A stretch of 64,000 nucleotides of DNA from Streptomyces roseus (lineage in GTDB: Bacteria; Actinomycetota; Actinomycetes; Streptomycetales; Streptomycetaceae), in contig NZ_LFML01000119.1 in assembly GCF_001044425.1 (NCBI RefSeq), positions 1-64,000 of the forward strand, written 5' to 3'. A program made the position numbers and the translations under genes. Below the pieces are notes generated by a model, which was not told the DNA's origin, made no database searches, and saw only the letters and a program-made list of their open reading frames with translations. Below, in pieces: positions 24,959-33,264 of this stretch; the stretch's first letter is position 1, and each line of letters begins with the position of its first letter.

Positions 24959-26542
24959 TCAGTGGGCGCGGAGGGCCGCGGTCAGCCCGGCGTCGTACGC
25001 GTAGCGCTCACCGGCGTGGCGCAGCAAGGCCTCGTGCAGCCGTCCGACCTCCGCCCGTGCCAGCTCCTCGTTGCGGAAGCGGATGGTGGTGATCGCGGCC
25101 CTGGACCCGGGGCCCAGCGGACGGAAGCGTTCCCAGACCACGTTCTTCGTCGCCGTGGGCGCCAGTTCGCCCACCACGACGAACTCCTGGAGCAGACCCC
25201 AGCGGGTCACCCTCAGGGTGACACGGCTCAACTCCTCCCAGGCCGCGTTCCATTCATGGCCCTCACGCAGGAAGTGGAGCCCGTTGCCCGCCACCCGTAC
25301 GCACGCCGCGTCGCCGCGCGCCATGGCCAGTCCCCCCAGAGTGAACAGCGCCACCGCGAGGACGGCCGCCGCGACGGCGACGACGGGATGCTCCACGAAG
25401 TTGTGCACGGCCACCCACAGCGGAACGACCGCCGCGAGCACGGCCGCGAACGCGACCCGCATGTGCCCCATGGTGTACCGCACTTCGACGGGTCCGGCCG
25501 GAACCCGCTTGAGGACCGACCGGGCGGCAGCCGCATCCCGGACGGCGTCCGCGGCCGGCTCGGGCCCCGGCTGCGACTGCGACGGCGCCGGTGCGGGTAC
25601 CGGCGCCGGGGACGGGACCGCGGACGGAACCGGTGACGGGGCCGCAGGCGGGGCCGCAGGCGGAACCGGAGGCCGAACCGGAGGAGCGGCCGGAGCCGGG
25701 GGCGCGTCCGGCAGGGTCGGCGGCGCCACGGTCACCGCACCACCCCCGCTCAGCGCGGACAGCACCTCCTCCGCCGTCGGCCGCAGCTCCGCCCGCTTCT
25801 GCAGGCACCCGCCCAGCACCTCCCGGAGCCCCTCAGGTACGCGTTCCAGGCTCGGCGTCTCGTGCACGACCCGGTACAGCAGCTGCGCCGCGCTGCCCTC
25901 CCCGAACGGCATGCTCCCGGTCGCGGCGAAGCACAGCACCGTACCGAGGGAGAAGACGTCGCTGGCCGTCCCCACACGGGCGCCCTGCGCCTGCTCGGGC
26001 GACATGAACCCGGCGGTGCCGATCGCCACGCCGGTCCGGGTGAGCATGGTGGCACCGTTCAGTGCCTTGGCGATCCCGAAGTCGATGAGCCGCGGCCCGT
26101 TCTCCGTCAGCAGGACGTTCGCGGGCTTGAGGTCCCGGTGCACGAGGCCCGCCCGGTGTACGGAGTGCAGCGCCTCGGCCAGACCCGCGCCCAGCCGCCA
26201 CACCGCGTCCTCCGCCAACGGCCCGCTCTCCCTGACCCGTTCTGCGAGATTCGGCGCCGGGATGTAGTCGCTGGCCACCCACGGCGTATCCGCCTCCGGA
26301 TCCGCGTCGACCACGGTCGCCGTCCAGAACCCGCCGACCGCCTTCGCCGCCTCCACCTCGCGCCGGAACCGGGCCCGGAAGCCGGGGTCCGAGGCGATCT
26401 CGGGCCGTACGACCTTCACCGCCACCCGCCGGCCGCTGCGCGACTCCCCGAGGTAGACCTGCCCCATCCCGCCGGCGCCGAGCCGCGCCGTGATCCGGTA
26501 CGGGCCGACCGCCGCCGGGTCACCGGCCTTCAACCGCTCCAC
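24959..26542 (-). CDS. Hanks-type serine/threonine protein kinase
   Basis: A 527-residue kinase. The catalytic domain (about 14-270) is complete: GAGGMGQVY loop, AVKVV with the catalytic Lys, HRDLKPANVLL, DFG in LIDFGIAKAL, and GTAGFMSPEQAQG. A Pro/Ala/Ser-rich linker of about 85 residues follows, then two hydrophobic segments (AFAAVLAAVVPLWVAV and VVAVAAAVLAVALFTLGGLA) and a C-terminal domain that looks PH-like or DUF-like (TLRVTRWGLLQEFVVV). The second half is therefore membrane-anchored with a further cytoplasmic domain, and no PASTA repeats. The GTG at 26542 follows GGGGGGATT. Confidence 0.92.
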   Translation of the reverse strand: MERLKAGDPAAVGPYRITARLGAGGMGQVYLGESRSGRRVAVKVVRPEIASDPGFRARFRREVEAAKAVGGFWTATVVDADPEADTPWVASDYIPAPNLAERVRESGPLAEDAVWRLGAGLAEALHSVHRAGLVHRDLKPANVLLTENGPRLIDFGIAKALNGATMLTRTGVAIGTAGFMSPEQAQGARVGTASDVFSLGTVLCFAATGSMPFGEGSAAQLLYRVVHETPSLERVPEGLREVLGGCLQKRAELRPTAEEVLSALSGGGAVTVAPPTLPDAPPAPAAPPVRPPVPPAAPPAAPSPVPSAVPSPAPVPAPAPSQSQPGPEPAADAVRDAAAARSVLKRVPAGPVEVRYTMGHMRVAFAAVLAAVVPLWVAVHNFVEHPVVAVAAAVLAVALFTLGGLAMARGDAACVRVAGNGLHFLREGHEWNAAWEELSRVTLRVTRWGLLQEFVVVGELAPTATKNVVWERFRPLGPGSRAAITTIRFRNEELARAEVGRLHEALLRHAGERYAYDAGLTAALRAH

Positions 26543-26624
26543 AATCCCCCCGAGTGCACTCGCCTACAGGAGAACCTAGGGCCGGCCCGCACCTGCTGTC
26601 AGCCCAACGGCCGTCGTGCGCGGG

Positions 26625-28061
26625 TCAGCTCACCGGCGGGCGGCGACCGGCCCAGGGGAGCGCCTGTTCGAGCAGGTGCGCCACCTGGAGCAGCAGGTCC
26701 TCGCGCCATGGCGCGGCGATGATCTGGACGCCTACGGGAAGGCCGGACGCGGGGTCGTGGTGGACGGGCACGCTGATCGCGGGTTGACCGGTCACGTTGA
26801 AGAGCGAGGTGAACACCCCCATCGGGTAGCTGTTGCGCAGCGCCGCCATCGGATCCTCCCCGGTGCCCGCCCGCCACGCGCCGATCGCCGGCGGCAGGCA
26901 GGCCATCGTGGGCGTGACGAGGAGGTCGAAGCCCGCCACGAAGCCCTCGACGACGCGCCGCGACAACTGCTGGGCCCCCGTCACGGCTTGTGCGTACGAC
27001 CAGGAGTCGACCGCCCGGGCCGCGTCGCGCAGGGCGCGGTTGTGCGGCTCCACGCGGTCCGGATCCGCGAGCGGGATCCCCGCACCGCCGACGTTCCACA
27101 GCGTGGTGAACTGCGCCACCAGCTCGTCCGCGGAAGGCAGGGGAAGGCGGGTGCCGACGAGGTGGTGGCCCGCCGATTCGAGCGCGCGCAGCGTGCGGTC
27201 CACGGCTGCGGTGCAGGCCGGGTCCACACCGATGCCCGGGACGGGGGAGTCGGTGAGCACTCCGACGCGCAGTCCGGCCGGAGCGTCCCGGACGGCGGCC
27301 GCGGCGAAGGACTCCCGCGGGGCGGGCGGCGACCACCACGCGGCCGGGTCGTGGCGCGCGAGCACGTCGAGCGCCGCCGCGGAGTCCGCGACGCAGCGGC
27401 TGACCACACCGCTGGTGCCGAGGCCCTCGACGAAGACGGTCGCGTGGGCGACCCTGCCGCGCGTGGGTTTCAGCCCGACGAGCCCGTTGCAGGAGGCGGG
27501 GATGCGTATCGACCCGCCGCCGTCCTCGGCGTGCGCGAGGGGCGCCATCCCGGCGGCGACGGCGACGCCCGCACCGCTGGACGAGCCGCCGGGCGTACGC
27601 CGCGGGTCCCACGGACTGCGCGAGATGCCCAGGGCCCGGCTCTCGGTGAAGGGCAGCGCCCCGAACTCGGAGGTGGTGGTCTTGCCGAGCGGTACGAACC
27701 CGGCGTCCACGAACCGCCGCACGACGGGGTCGGAGGTCGCGGCAGGTGTCCGGTCCGCTCCCGCGCTGCCGTACGTGGTGGGCCAACCCGCCACGTCGAT
27801 CAGGTCCTTGACGGGCAGCGGCACCCCGTGGAAGGGCGGGAGATCGTCGGCTGAGACGGCCCGCACCACCGCCTCGGCGGCCTCGGCCGCGGCTTTGCGG
27901 ACCTCGTCGTCGCCGCGGTGGCAGAAGGCGTTCAGGCGGGGGTCGAGCTCGTCCATCCGGCGCAGGTAGCAGTCCGCCACCTCGACCGGGCTCACCTCCT
28001 TGCGGCGGATGGCCGCGGCGAGTTCGACGGCGGGGGAGAAGGGGCCGATGGGTGAGGACAT
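26625..28061 (-). CDS. Amidase-signature family amidase
   Basis: A 478-residue amidase. The Ser-cisSer-Lys triad is visible: Lys in PLPVKDLIDVAG near residue 85, the cis-Ser region GGSSSGAGVAVAAG near 160, and the nucleophile in DGGGSIRIPASCNGLVGLKPTRGRV near 180. The family hydrolyses linear amides (carboxamides, nylon-like oligomers, Glu-tRNA precursors); as a stand-alone gene this one is a catabolic amidase of unknown substrate. It is divergent from an AraC-type regulator gene with 121 nt between. Confidence 0.93.
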   Translation of the reverse strand: MSSPIGPFSPAVELAAAIRRKEVSPVEVADCYLRRMDELDPRLNAFCHRGDDEVRKAAAEAAEAVVRAVSADDLPPFHGVPLPVKDLIDVAGWPTTYGSAGADRTPAATSDPVVRRFVDAGFVPLGKTTTSEFGALPFTESRALGISRSPWDPRRTPGGSSSGAGVAVAAGMAPLAHAEDGGGSIRIPASCNGLVGLKPTRGRVAHATVFVEGLGTSGVVSRCVADSAAALDVLARHDPAAWWSPPAPRESFAAAAVRDAPAGLRVGVLTDSPVPGIGVDPACTAAVDRTLRALESAGHHLVGTRLPLPSADELVAQFTTLWNVGGAGIPLADPDRVEPHNRALRDAARAVDSWSYAQAVTGAQQLSRRVVEGFVAGFDLLVTPTMACLPPAIGAWRAGTGEDPMAALRNSYPMGVFTSLFNVTGQPAISVPVHHDPASGLPVGVQIIAAPWREDLLLQVAHLLEQALPWAGRRPPVS

Positions 28062-28182
28062 CGCAGGCGGTCCTTTCGGGTCCTGACGGGCACGGGAGCC
28101 CGTCCGGGGCCGTCAGTCTCACCGCGGCCGCGGGCCGGAGTATTGGACGAATGTCGCGAACTCCGGGGCGTACGCTGACCGT

Positions 28183-29034
28183 ATGCGGTCCACTGAGCCG
28201 GCCTCCGGCGCTGCTGCGGTGTGGGACATCGCCACCCCCTCCCGCCCCGGCCCGCTGCCGGGCGTCGGCATGGCGGGCTTCCGGGCCCGCACCGCGGACC
28301 CGGTCGATCTGAGCGTGGTCCCGTACCCGGCCGTCACGGTGGCCGTCGACCTCGGCGAGGCCCCGCTCGCCGTCGAGGACGGCGACGGCGGCCTGCACCG
28401 GGGCAGTGTCGTCGTGGGCCTGGCACCCACCGGTGTCCACGGCCGCGGACGCGCCATCGAATGCCTGCAACTGCGCCTGTCGCCCGTGGTGGCGCACGCC
28501 GCCCTGGGCGGCTGCGCGGCGTGGGGCCGCGGGGTCGTCCCGCTGCGCGAACTGTGGGGTCGCGAGGCCGGTCGTACCCGGGAGCGGCTGCGGCTCGCCG
28601 GCTCGTGGCAGGAGCGGTTCGCCATCGCCGGGGCCGAGCTGGCCCGCCGGTACGAGGAGGGACGACGCGTCGACCCGGAGGTCGCCTTCGTCTGGGGGAG
28701 GCTCGTGACGCACCGGGGAGGGATCGAGGTCGAACGGCTGGCGGCCGAGGTCGGATGGAGCCGCAAGCGGCTGTGGTCCCGCTTCCGCTCCCAGATCGGC
28801 CTGAGCCCCAAGCGCGCCGCCCGGCTCGTCCGCTTCGACGACGCCGCCCACCGGCTCGCCGCCGGGCGCAGCGCCGCCGATGCGGCCGCGGAGGCCGGCT
28901 ACGCCGACCAGTCACACCTGCATCGGGACGTCAGGGACTTCGCCGGGGTGACGCCCGCCGCCGTCGCCGGCGCGGCGTGGCTGGCGGTCGACCCCGTCGC
29001 CTGGACCGGGCCCCCTTCGCCACGACCGGCTTGA
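28183..29034 (+). CDS. AraC-family transcriptional regulator
   Basis: A 283-residue regulator with an N-terminal sensory part and a complete C-terminal double HTH: IEVERLAAEVGWSRKRLWSRFRSQIGLSPKRAARLVRFDDAAHRLA and then DAAAEAGYADQSHLHRDVRDFAGVTPAAV. A TACGCT box ends 6 nt before the ATG, so the mRNA may be leaderless. It probably regulates the divergent amidase. Confidence 0.92.
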   Translation: MRSTEPASGAAAVWDIATPSRPGPLPGVGMAGFRARTADPVDLSVVPYPAVTVAVDLGEAPLAVEDGDGGLHRGSVVVGLAPTGVHGRGRAIECLQLRLSPVVAHAALGGCAAWGRGVVPLRELWGREAGRTRERLRLAGSWQERFAIAGAELARRYEEGRRVDPEVAFVWGRLVTHRGGIEVERLAAEVGWSRKRLWSRFRSQIGLSPKRAARLVRFDDAAHRLAAGRSAADAAAEAGYADQSHLHRDVRDFAGVTPAAVAGAAWLAVDPVAWTGPPSPRPA

Positions 29035-29070
29035 GGCGGTCCGTTCGGAGGGCGTACGTGTCCTCGAACC

Positions 29071-29553
29071 TCACGGGCCGCTGCCTTCGCGGGGCAGGTC
29101 CGTACCGGCGCCGAAATCGGGCAGGGTCAGCGAGCCGTCCGAGGCGAGGGCGAAGCCCGGGTTGTGGGCGACCTCCCAGGCGTGCCCGTCCGGGTCGGTG
29201 AAGGCGCTGGAGTAGAACCCGATGGCGTTGACGGCGGCCGGCTTGGTGACGGTTCCGCCGGCCGCTTCGACGGCGGCGAGCAGTTCGTCCACCTCGGCCC
29301 GCGAACGGACGTTGTGGGCGAGGACGATGCCACCGAACCCGCTGCCGTCCGGCGGGCCGCCCGCCCGTCCCGGCGGCAGGCCGCAGTCCGCTGCCAGGAG
29401 ATCGCGGTCCCACAGGACCAGGGCGAGGCCGCCGGCCTGGAAGAAGACGGTGCGCTCCACTTCCTGTCCCCGCCAGCCCAGTGCCTCGTAGAAGCGCCGG
29501 GCGCGGGCGAGGTCGCGGACTCCGAGGGTGACGAGCGAGATGCGCTGTTCCAT
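29071..29553 (-). CDS. VOC family protein
   Basis: A 160-residue glyoxalase-fold protein. ISLVTLGVRDLARARRFYEALGW opens module 1 and FTDPDGHAWEVAHNPGFAL closes module 2. The usual first-module metal His is replaced by Thr in LVTLGV, so metal binding is doubtful, as in many actinobacterial VOC proteins. The ATG at 29551-29553 starts MEQRISLV. Convergent with the AraC gene. Confidence 0.9.
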   Translation of the reverse strand: MEQRISLVTLGVRDLARARRFYEALGWRGQEVERTVFFQAGGLALVLWDRDLLAADCGLPPGRAGGPPDGSGFGGIVLAHNVRSRAEVDELLAAVEAAGGTVTKPAAVNAIGFYSSAFTDPDGHAWEVAHNPGFALASDGSLTLPDFGAGTDLPREGSGP

Positions 29554-29644
29554 GCGGCCACGGTAGGGGTGTCCGCAGCCCTGTCCGGAGAGGCGGGGCT
29601 GTGCGGACGCCACCTCGGGCACGACTTCGGCACCCTCCGGACGT

Positions 29645-30316
29645 CTACGCCGGCGCCGCCGGCCCCGTGCCCGCGTCCGCGACGCGGCGCCGGACCTGGT
29701 TCTCCTGGGCCAGGCGGCGCAGCAGTTCGAAGACCGGTGCGCAGATGGCGAAGACGATGACCGCCCGCTCGGCCAGCGCCACCGGATCGTCGAGGCCCGC
29801 CGCCCGCTCCAGGTCGAGCCGGGCCACCGCCTCGGCCAGCTTCGCGTAGGCGGCGAGCTCTCCCGGGGCGTACTGGGCGTCCAGCCTGCGCAGTTCCTTC
29901 AGCGCCGACGTCAGTCCCTGTACGTGCGGGGAGGTGGCGGGCGTCCGCCAGTCCAGGTCCGCCAGCAGCTCGGCCACTTCGGCTCCGGCGGCCGTTTCGG
30001 CCTCGGCCTCCTCCTCGGGGTCGGCCGGGCTCTGACCCGCCACCGGCACGGGCAGGGCGTAGCTGATCGCTCCGAGGGCGCCCTCGGAAGTGTGGGCCTG
30101 GTCGACGGCCCCGAGCACCTCGCGGGTGGCCGCGATCGACAGACCGCCCAGCGTGGTCAGCGCCTTGATGAGCCGCAGCCGCTCCGCGTGCTCCTCCCCG
30201 TACTCGGCCAGCGTCGCGGCGGTCGCCCTTCCCGCGGGCAGCAGGCCCTGGCGCCGGAAGTACTTGATGCTGGCGACCGGCACACCGGTCCGCCGGCTGA
30301 GCTCCGAGATCTTCAT
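29645..30316 (-). CDS. MerR-family transcriptional regulator
   Basis: A 223-residue regulator. MKISELSRRTGVPVASIKYFRRQGLLPAGR is the MerR winged HTH with Phe in place of the usual Tyr of IRYYE. A dimerisation helix and a 130-residue C-terminal domain follow, containing an acidic stretch (DPEEEAEAETAAGAE). No Cys metal site is present, so it senses an organic ligand or its own fold. It is divergent from the YhgE-like gene; the shared region holds a clear operator. Confidence 0.93.
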   Translation of the reverse strand: MKISELSRRTGVPVASIKYFRRQGLLPAGRATAATLAEYGEEHAERLRLIKALTTLGGLSIAATREVLGAVDQAHTSEGALGAISYALPVPVAGQSPADPEEEAEAETAAGAEVAELLADLDWRTPATSPHVQGLTSALKELRRLDAQYAPGELAAYAKLAEAVARLDLERAAGLDDPVALAERAVIVFAICAPVFELLRRLAQENQVRRRVADAGTGPAAPA

Positions 30317-30389
30317 GTACGGCTTCCCTGCTGGTCACGGGGTCCGGTACCCGTCATCGGCGATTGGACACCACCACAAGATACTGCCA

Positions 30390-30421
30390 GTATCCAGTAG
30401 CTGGATACCTTGAGTATCCAG
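30390..30421. promoter_or_regulatory. MerR operator with a third half-site
   Basis: GTATCCAG-TAG-CTGGATAC (30390-30408) is a perfect 8-bp-arm inverted repeat, and a third GTATCCAG lies at 30414-30421. The palindrome is 46 nt upstream of the membrane protein ATG and 73 nt from the MerR start. A TTGGAC box at 30364-30369 precedes it. MerR proteins bind 19-nt-type dyads lying within stretched promoters, so this is the probable site. Confidence 0.7.
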
Positions 30422-30454
30422 CCAGCCAGGAATCGCCGCCGCACCGGAGAATCG

Positions 30455-31831
30455 ATGCCCCAGTCCACACACCCCTCCGTGCTCCGCCAACCCCGGCTGT
30501 GGCTCGGAACGGGACTCATCGCCGCAGTCGTCTCGATGTTGTTCGCCCTGCTGTACGTCGGCGGCAACGTCAACCCCAAGGGCAATCTCCGCCACCTGCC
30601 CGTGGCCCTGGTCAACGCCGACAGCGGCTCCGACGCGGGAGGCCGCCACGTCAACATGGGCGAGCAGATCGTCGCGGGCATCCAGAAGGCCGCCAAGGAT
30701 GACAAGAGCATCGACTGGCAGATCGTCACCCGCGAGGAGGCCGACAAGCGCCTGGGCCGCGGCAAGGTCTTCGGCGCCCTCGTCATACCCCGGGACTTCA
30801 GCGCCACGGTGACCGCGCTCGGCTCCCCCCAGCCCGCGCCGCAGGGCAAGACCGCACCTCCCACCCTGACCGTGCTGACCAACCAGTCGGCCGGCAGCAT
30901 CGGCTCCTCGATGTCGTCCCAGGCGGCCCAGAAGGCCGCCCACGCCGCTTCCGCCCAGATCGGCCAGGAGCTCCTCAAGCAGGCCGCGGCACAGAAGACC
31001 GCGCTGCCGGCGGCCGCCCAGCTCGGGCTGGCCGACCCCGTGACCGTCACCGTGGCCGACGGCCACCCCGTCGGCTCCCGCAGCGCCCTCGGCCTGAGCG
31101 CCTTCTACTACGCGCTGGTCCTCGTCGTCTGCGGCATGCTCGGCGCCAACCTGGTCAACTCCCAGGTCGACACGGCCCTCGGCTACCTGCACACCGACTA
31201 CGGCCCGGTCCGCAAGCGCGAGCCCGTCCGGCACACCAGCCGTGTCCGCACGCTGGCCATCGGCATGGCCCTCATGCTCGGCATCTCGCTCGTGATGGGC
31301 ACCCTGGTCGAGGTGGCGACCGTCTCGATCCTCGACATGGACGCCTCCCACCTCGGCCTGCTGTGGCTCTACTCCGTCGCCACCATCGCGGTCGTCGGCA
31401 TCGGCAGCCTGGCCCTGTTCGCCGCCTTCGGCACCCCCGGCATGCTGCTGGCCACCATCGTCTTCGTCGCGATGGCCGTCCCCTCCTCCGGCGCGACGGT
31501 GCCGCTCCAGGCGCTGCCCGGGTTCTTCCGGGTCCTCGCCGGGTTCGAGCCGCTGCGCCAGATCACCGAGGGCATGCGCGCCATCCTGTACTACGGCGCC
31601 CAGGCCGACGCGGGCCTGAGCCGGGCGTGGGCCTCGATGGGCATCGCCCTCGTCGCCGCGCTGGTCTTCGGCTTCGCCGTCACCCGCCTCTACGACCGCC
31701 GCGGGCTGCACCGCATCCCCCGGCCGGCCGCCGACTCCGAGGCCCCGGCCGAGACCACCGACACCCCCGGGAAGACCGGTACCACCGAGACCCCCGGTAC
31801 CACCGGCACCGAGGCGAGCGCCACGGCCTGA
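30455..31831 (+). CDS. YhgE/Pip-like ABC-2 type membrane protein
   Basis: A 458-residue membrane protein. One N-terminal helix (LWLGTGLIAAVVSMLFALLYVGG) is followed by an outer domain of about 180 residues that begins LPVALVNADSGSDAGG, and then five or six helices from about 215 to 425. This is the YhgE/SNG1 layout (N-anchored extracellular domain plus ABC-2-like membrane block). Such proteins take part in export or phage/host surface traits. The tail has three Thr/Gly/Pro repeats (KTGTTETPGTTGTE). The ATG at 30455 has GGAGA 5 nt upstream. Likely controlled by the divergent MerR protein. Confidence 0.83.
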   Translation: MPQSTHPSVLRQPRLWLGTGLIAAVVSMLFALLYVGGNVNPKGNLRHLPVALVNADSGSDAGGRHVNMGEQIVAGIQKAAKDDKSIDWQIVTREEADKRLGRGKVFGALVIPRDFSATVTALGSPQPAPQGKTAPPTLTVLTNQSAGSIGSSMSSQAAQKAAHAASAQIGQELLKQAAAQKTALPAAAQLGLADPVTVTVADGHPVGSRSALGLSAFYYALVLVVCGMLGANLVNSQVDTALGYLHTDYGPVRKREPVRHTSRVRTLAIGMALMLGISLVMGTLVEVATVSILDMDASHLGLLWLYSVATIAVVGIGSLALFAAFGTPGMLLATIVFVAMAVPSSGATVPLQALPGFFRVLAGFEPLRQITEGMRAILYYGAQADAGLSRAWASMGIALVAALVFGFAVTRLYDRRGLHRIPRPAADSEAPAETTDTPGKTGTTETPGTTGTEASATA

Positions 31832-31843
31832 GCGGGCCGCCGC

Positions 31844-31870
31844 GGGGTCCGGGCGCACGGCCCGGGCCCC
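31844..31870. terminator. Hairpin between convergent YhgE-like and phosphatase genes
   Basis: GGGGTCCGGGC and GCCCGGGCCCC pair with one mismatch around a 5-nt loop, 13 nt after the membrane protein stop codon. Confidence 0.55.
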
Positions 31871-31902
31871 GCACCGTCAGGGCCGGACGAAGACGAGACC
31901 GG

Positions 31903-31936
31903 GACGACGATCAGAGCCGGACGACGATCAGAGCCG
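31903..31936. repeat. 17-bp tandem duplication at the phosphatase stop codon
   Basis: GACGACGATCAGAGCCG occurs twice head to tail (31903-31919, 31920-31936). The stop codon of the PP2C gene (31911-31913, minus) lies in the copy reached second by the ribosome. The duplication therefore sets where the protein ends. Confidence 0.85.
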
Positions 31937-33137
31937 TGTCGTCGGTGGCGCCGCCGACGGGGAGCAGGTCGACCAGCAGGGCGTCCGCGATCCTCTCGGG
32001 ATCGTCGCCGCGGTGGCGGACGAGGGCCCCGGCCAGCCGTTCGAGGCCGACGTCGATGTCCTCGCGCCGCCGCTCCACCAGACCGTCCGTGTACAGCACC
32101 AGCGTGTCGCCCGGCGTGAACCCGGTCGTGGCCTGCGGCCTCGGGAGGTGCTCCGGCCGGGCCCCCAGCGGCGGATCGGTCGCCTGATCCAGGAACTCCA
32201 CCGTGCCGTCGTGCCGCAGGAGCGCGGGCGGCAGGTGGCCGGCGCTGCTGTAGGTGACCGTACGGCCGTTCCAGTCGATGCAGGTCTCGACGACCGTGGT
32301 GTTCTCCGCGCCCTCGACGGACCGCGCGTAGAGGCCGAGCACCTCCAGGGCCTTGGCCGGGCCCTCGGCGACGCGCGAGGTCGCGCTCAGAGCGCTGCGC
32401 AGCTGGCCCATGACGCCGGCCGCGGCGAGCCCGTGGCCCACCACGTCCCCGACGGCCACCGCGATCCGGTCGCCGGGCAGATCGACGAGGTCGTACCAGT
32501 CTCCGCACACGTTCAGGGAACCGGCGGCGGGGCGGTAGCGCACCGCGATCCTGGTGTCCCCGGTCGGCCGGGTGACGGGGAGCATCGCGTTCTGGAGGGC
32601 GAGCGCGACCTCGCGCTCGCGGGCGTGGGCCTCGCGCAGGCGCTCGTTGAGCTCCTGGAGTTCGCGGGCCCGGGTGTAGAGCTCCGCCTCCAGGACCTGG
32701 GCCTGGCCGCCGGCCCGCCGACCGCGGGCGCGGATCAGCTCGGTGACCTCCTCCACCCGGTGCACCAGGAGCACGACCCGTCCTTCGGCGTCGAAGACCG
32801 GCGCGTTCACCGGGCTCCAGTACCGCTCCTCCCACTCGCCGGGCCGCTCCGCGGACTCCACGTCGTAGCGCTGGAGAGCCATGGCGTCCCGCTCGCCGGT
32901 TTCCGCGACGCGTTGCAGCGAGGCCGCCAGGTTCCGTATCCCGTTCGCCGAGGGGTCGTTCGGATTGTCGGGGAAGACGTCGAACAGGTACCGGCCGATC
33001 AGCTGGTCCCGTGTGCGGCCCGAGGAGAGCAGGAACTCCTCGTTCGCGTCCGCGTAGACCAGATCCGGGGTCAGGAGGGCCACCATTCCGGGCAGCAGCC
33101 GGAACACCGTCGCGTAGTCGATCACCACATCCGGCAT
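31911..33137 (-). CDS. PAS-domain PP2C (SpoIIE-type) phosphatase
   Basis: A 408-residue protein. An N-terminal PAS domain (FRLLPGMVALLTPDLVYADANEEFL to VNAPVFDAEGRVVLLVHRVEEVT) and a coiled-coil linker (about 130-180) precede a SpoIIE phosphatase with the metal Asp residues in CGDWYDLVDLPGDRIAVAVGDVVGHG and GATDDTALIVV. These proteins dephosphorylate anti-sigma-factor antagonists in response to a PAS signal. The ATG at 33137 follows GGAGGTGTGTGGTCC. No anti-sigma kinase domain is fused. Confidence 0.92.
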   Translation of the reverse strand: MPDVVIDYATVFRLLPGMVALLTPDLVYADANEEFLLSSGRTRDQLIGRYLFDVFPDNPNDPSANGIRNLAASLQRVAETGERDAMALQRYDVESAERPGEWEERYWSPVNAPVFDAEGRVVLLVHRVEEVTELIRARGRRAGGQAQVLEAELYTRARELQELNERLREAHAREREVALALQNAMLPVTRPTGDTRIAVRYRPAAGSLNVCGDWYDLVDLPGDRIAVAVGDVVGHGLAAAGVMGQLRSALSATSRVAEGPAKALEVLGLYARSVEGAENTTVVETCIDWNGRTVTYSSAGHLPPALLRHDGTVEFLDQATDPPLGARPEHLPRPQATTGFTPGDTLVLYTDGLVERRREDIDVGLERLAGALVRHRGDDPERIADALLVDLLPVGGATDDTALIVVRL

Positions 33138-33264
33138 GGACCACACACCTCCGAGCCCAGTATGTCGTAGAAAACAACCGTATGAACCCGTTCGCGGCGA
33201 ACGGTGCGTCCGGCCCGGGCGGGGCGCACCGTCCGGCACGGCGGCCGCGATTACCGTCGGCGGC

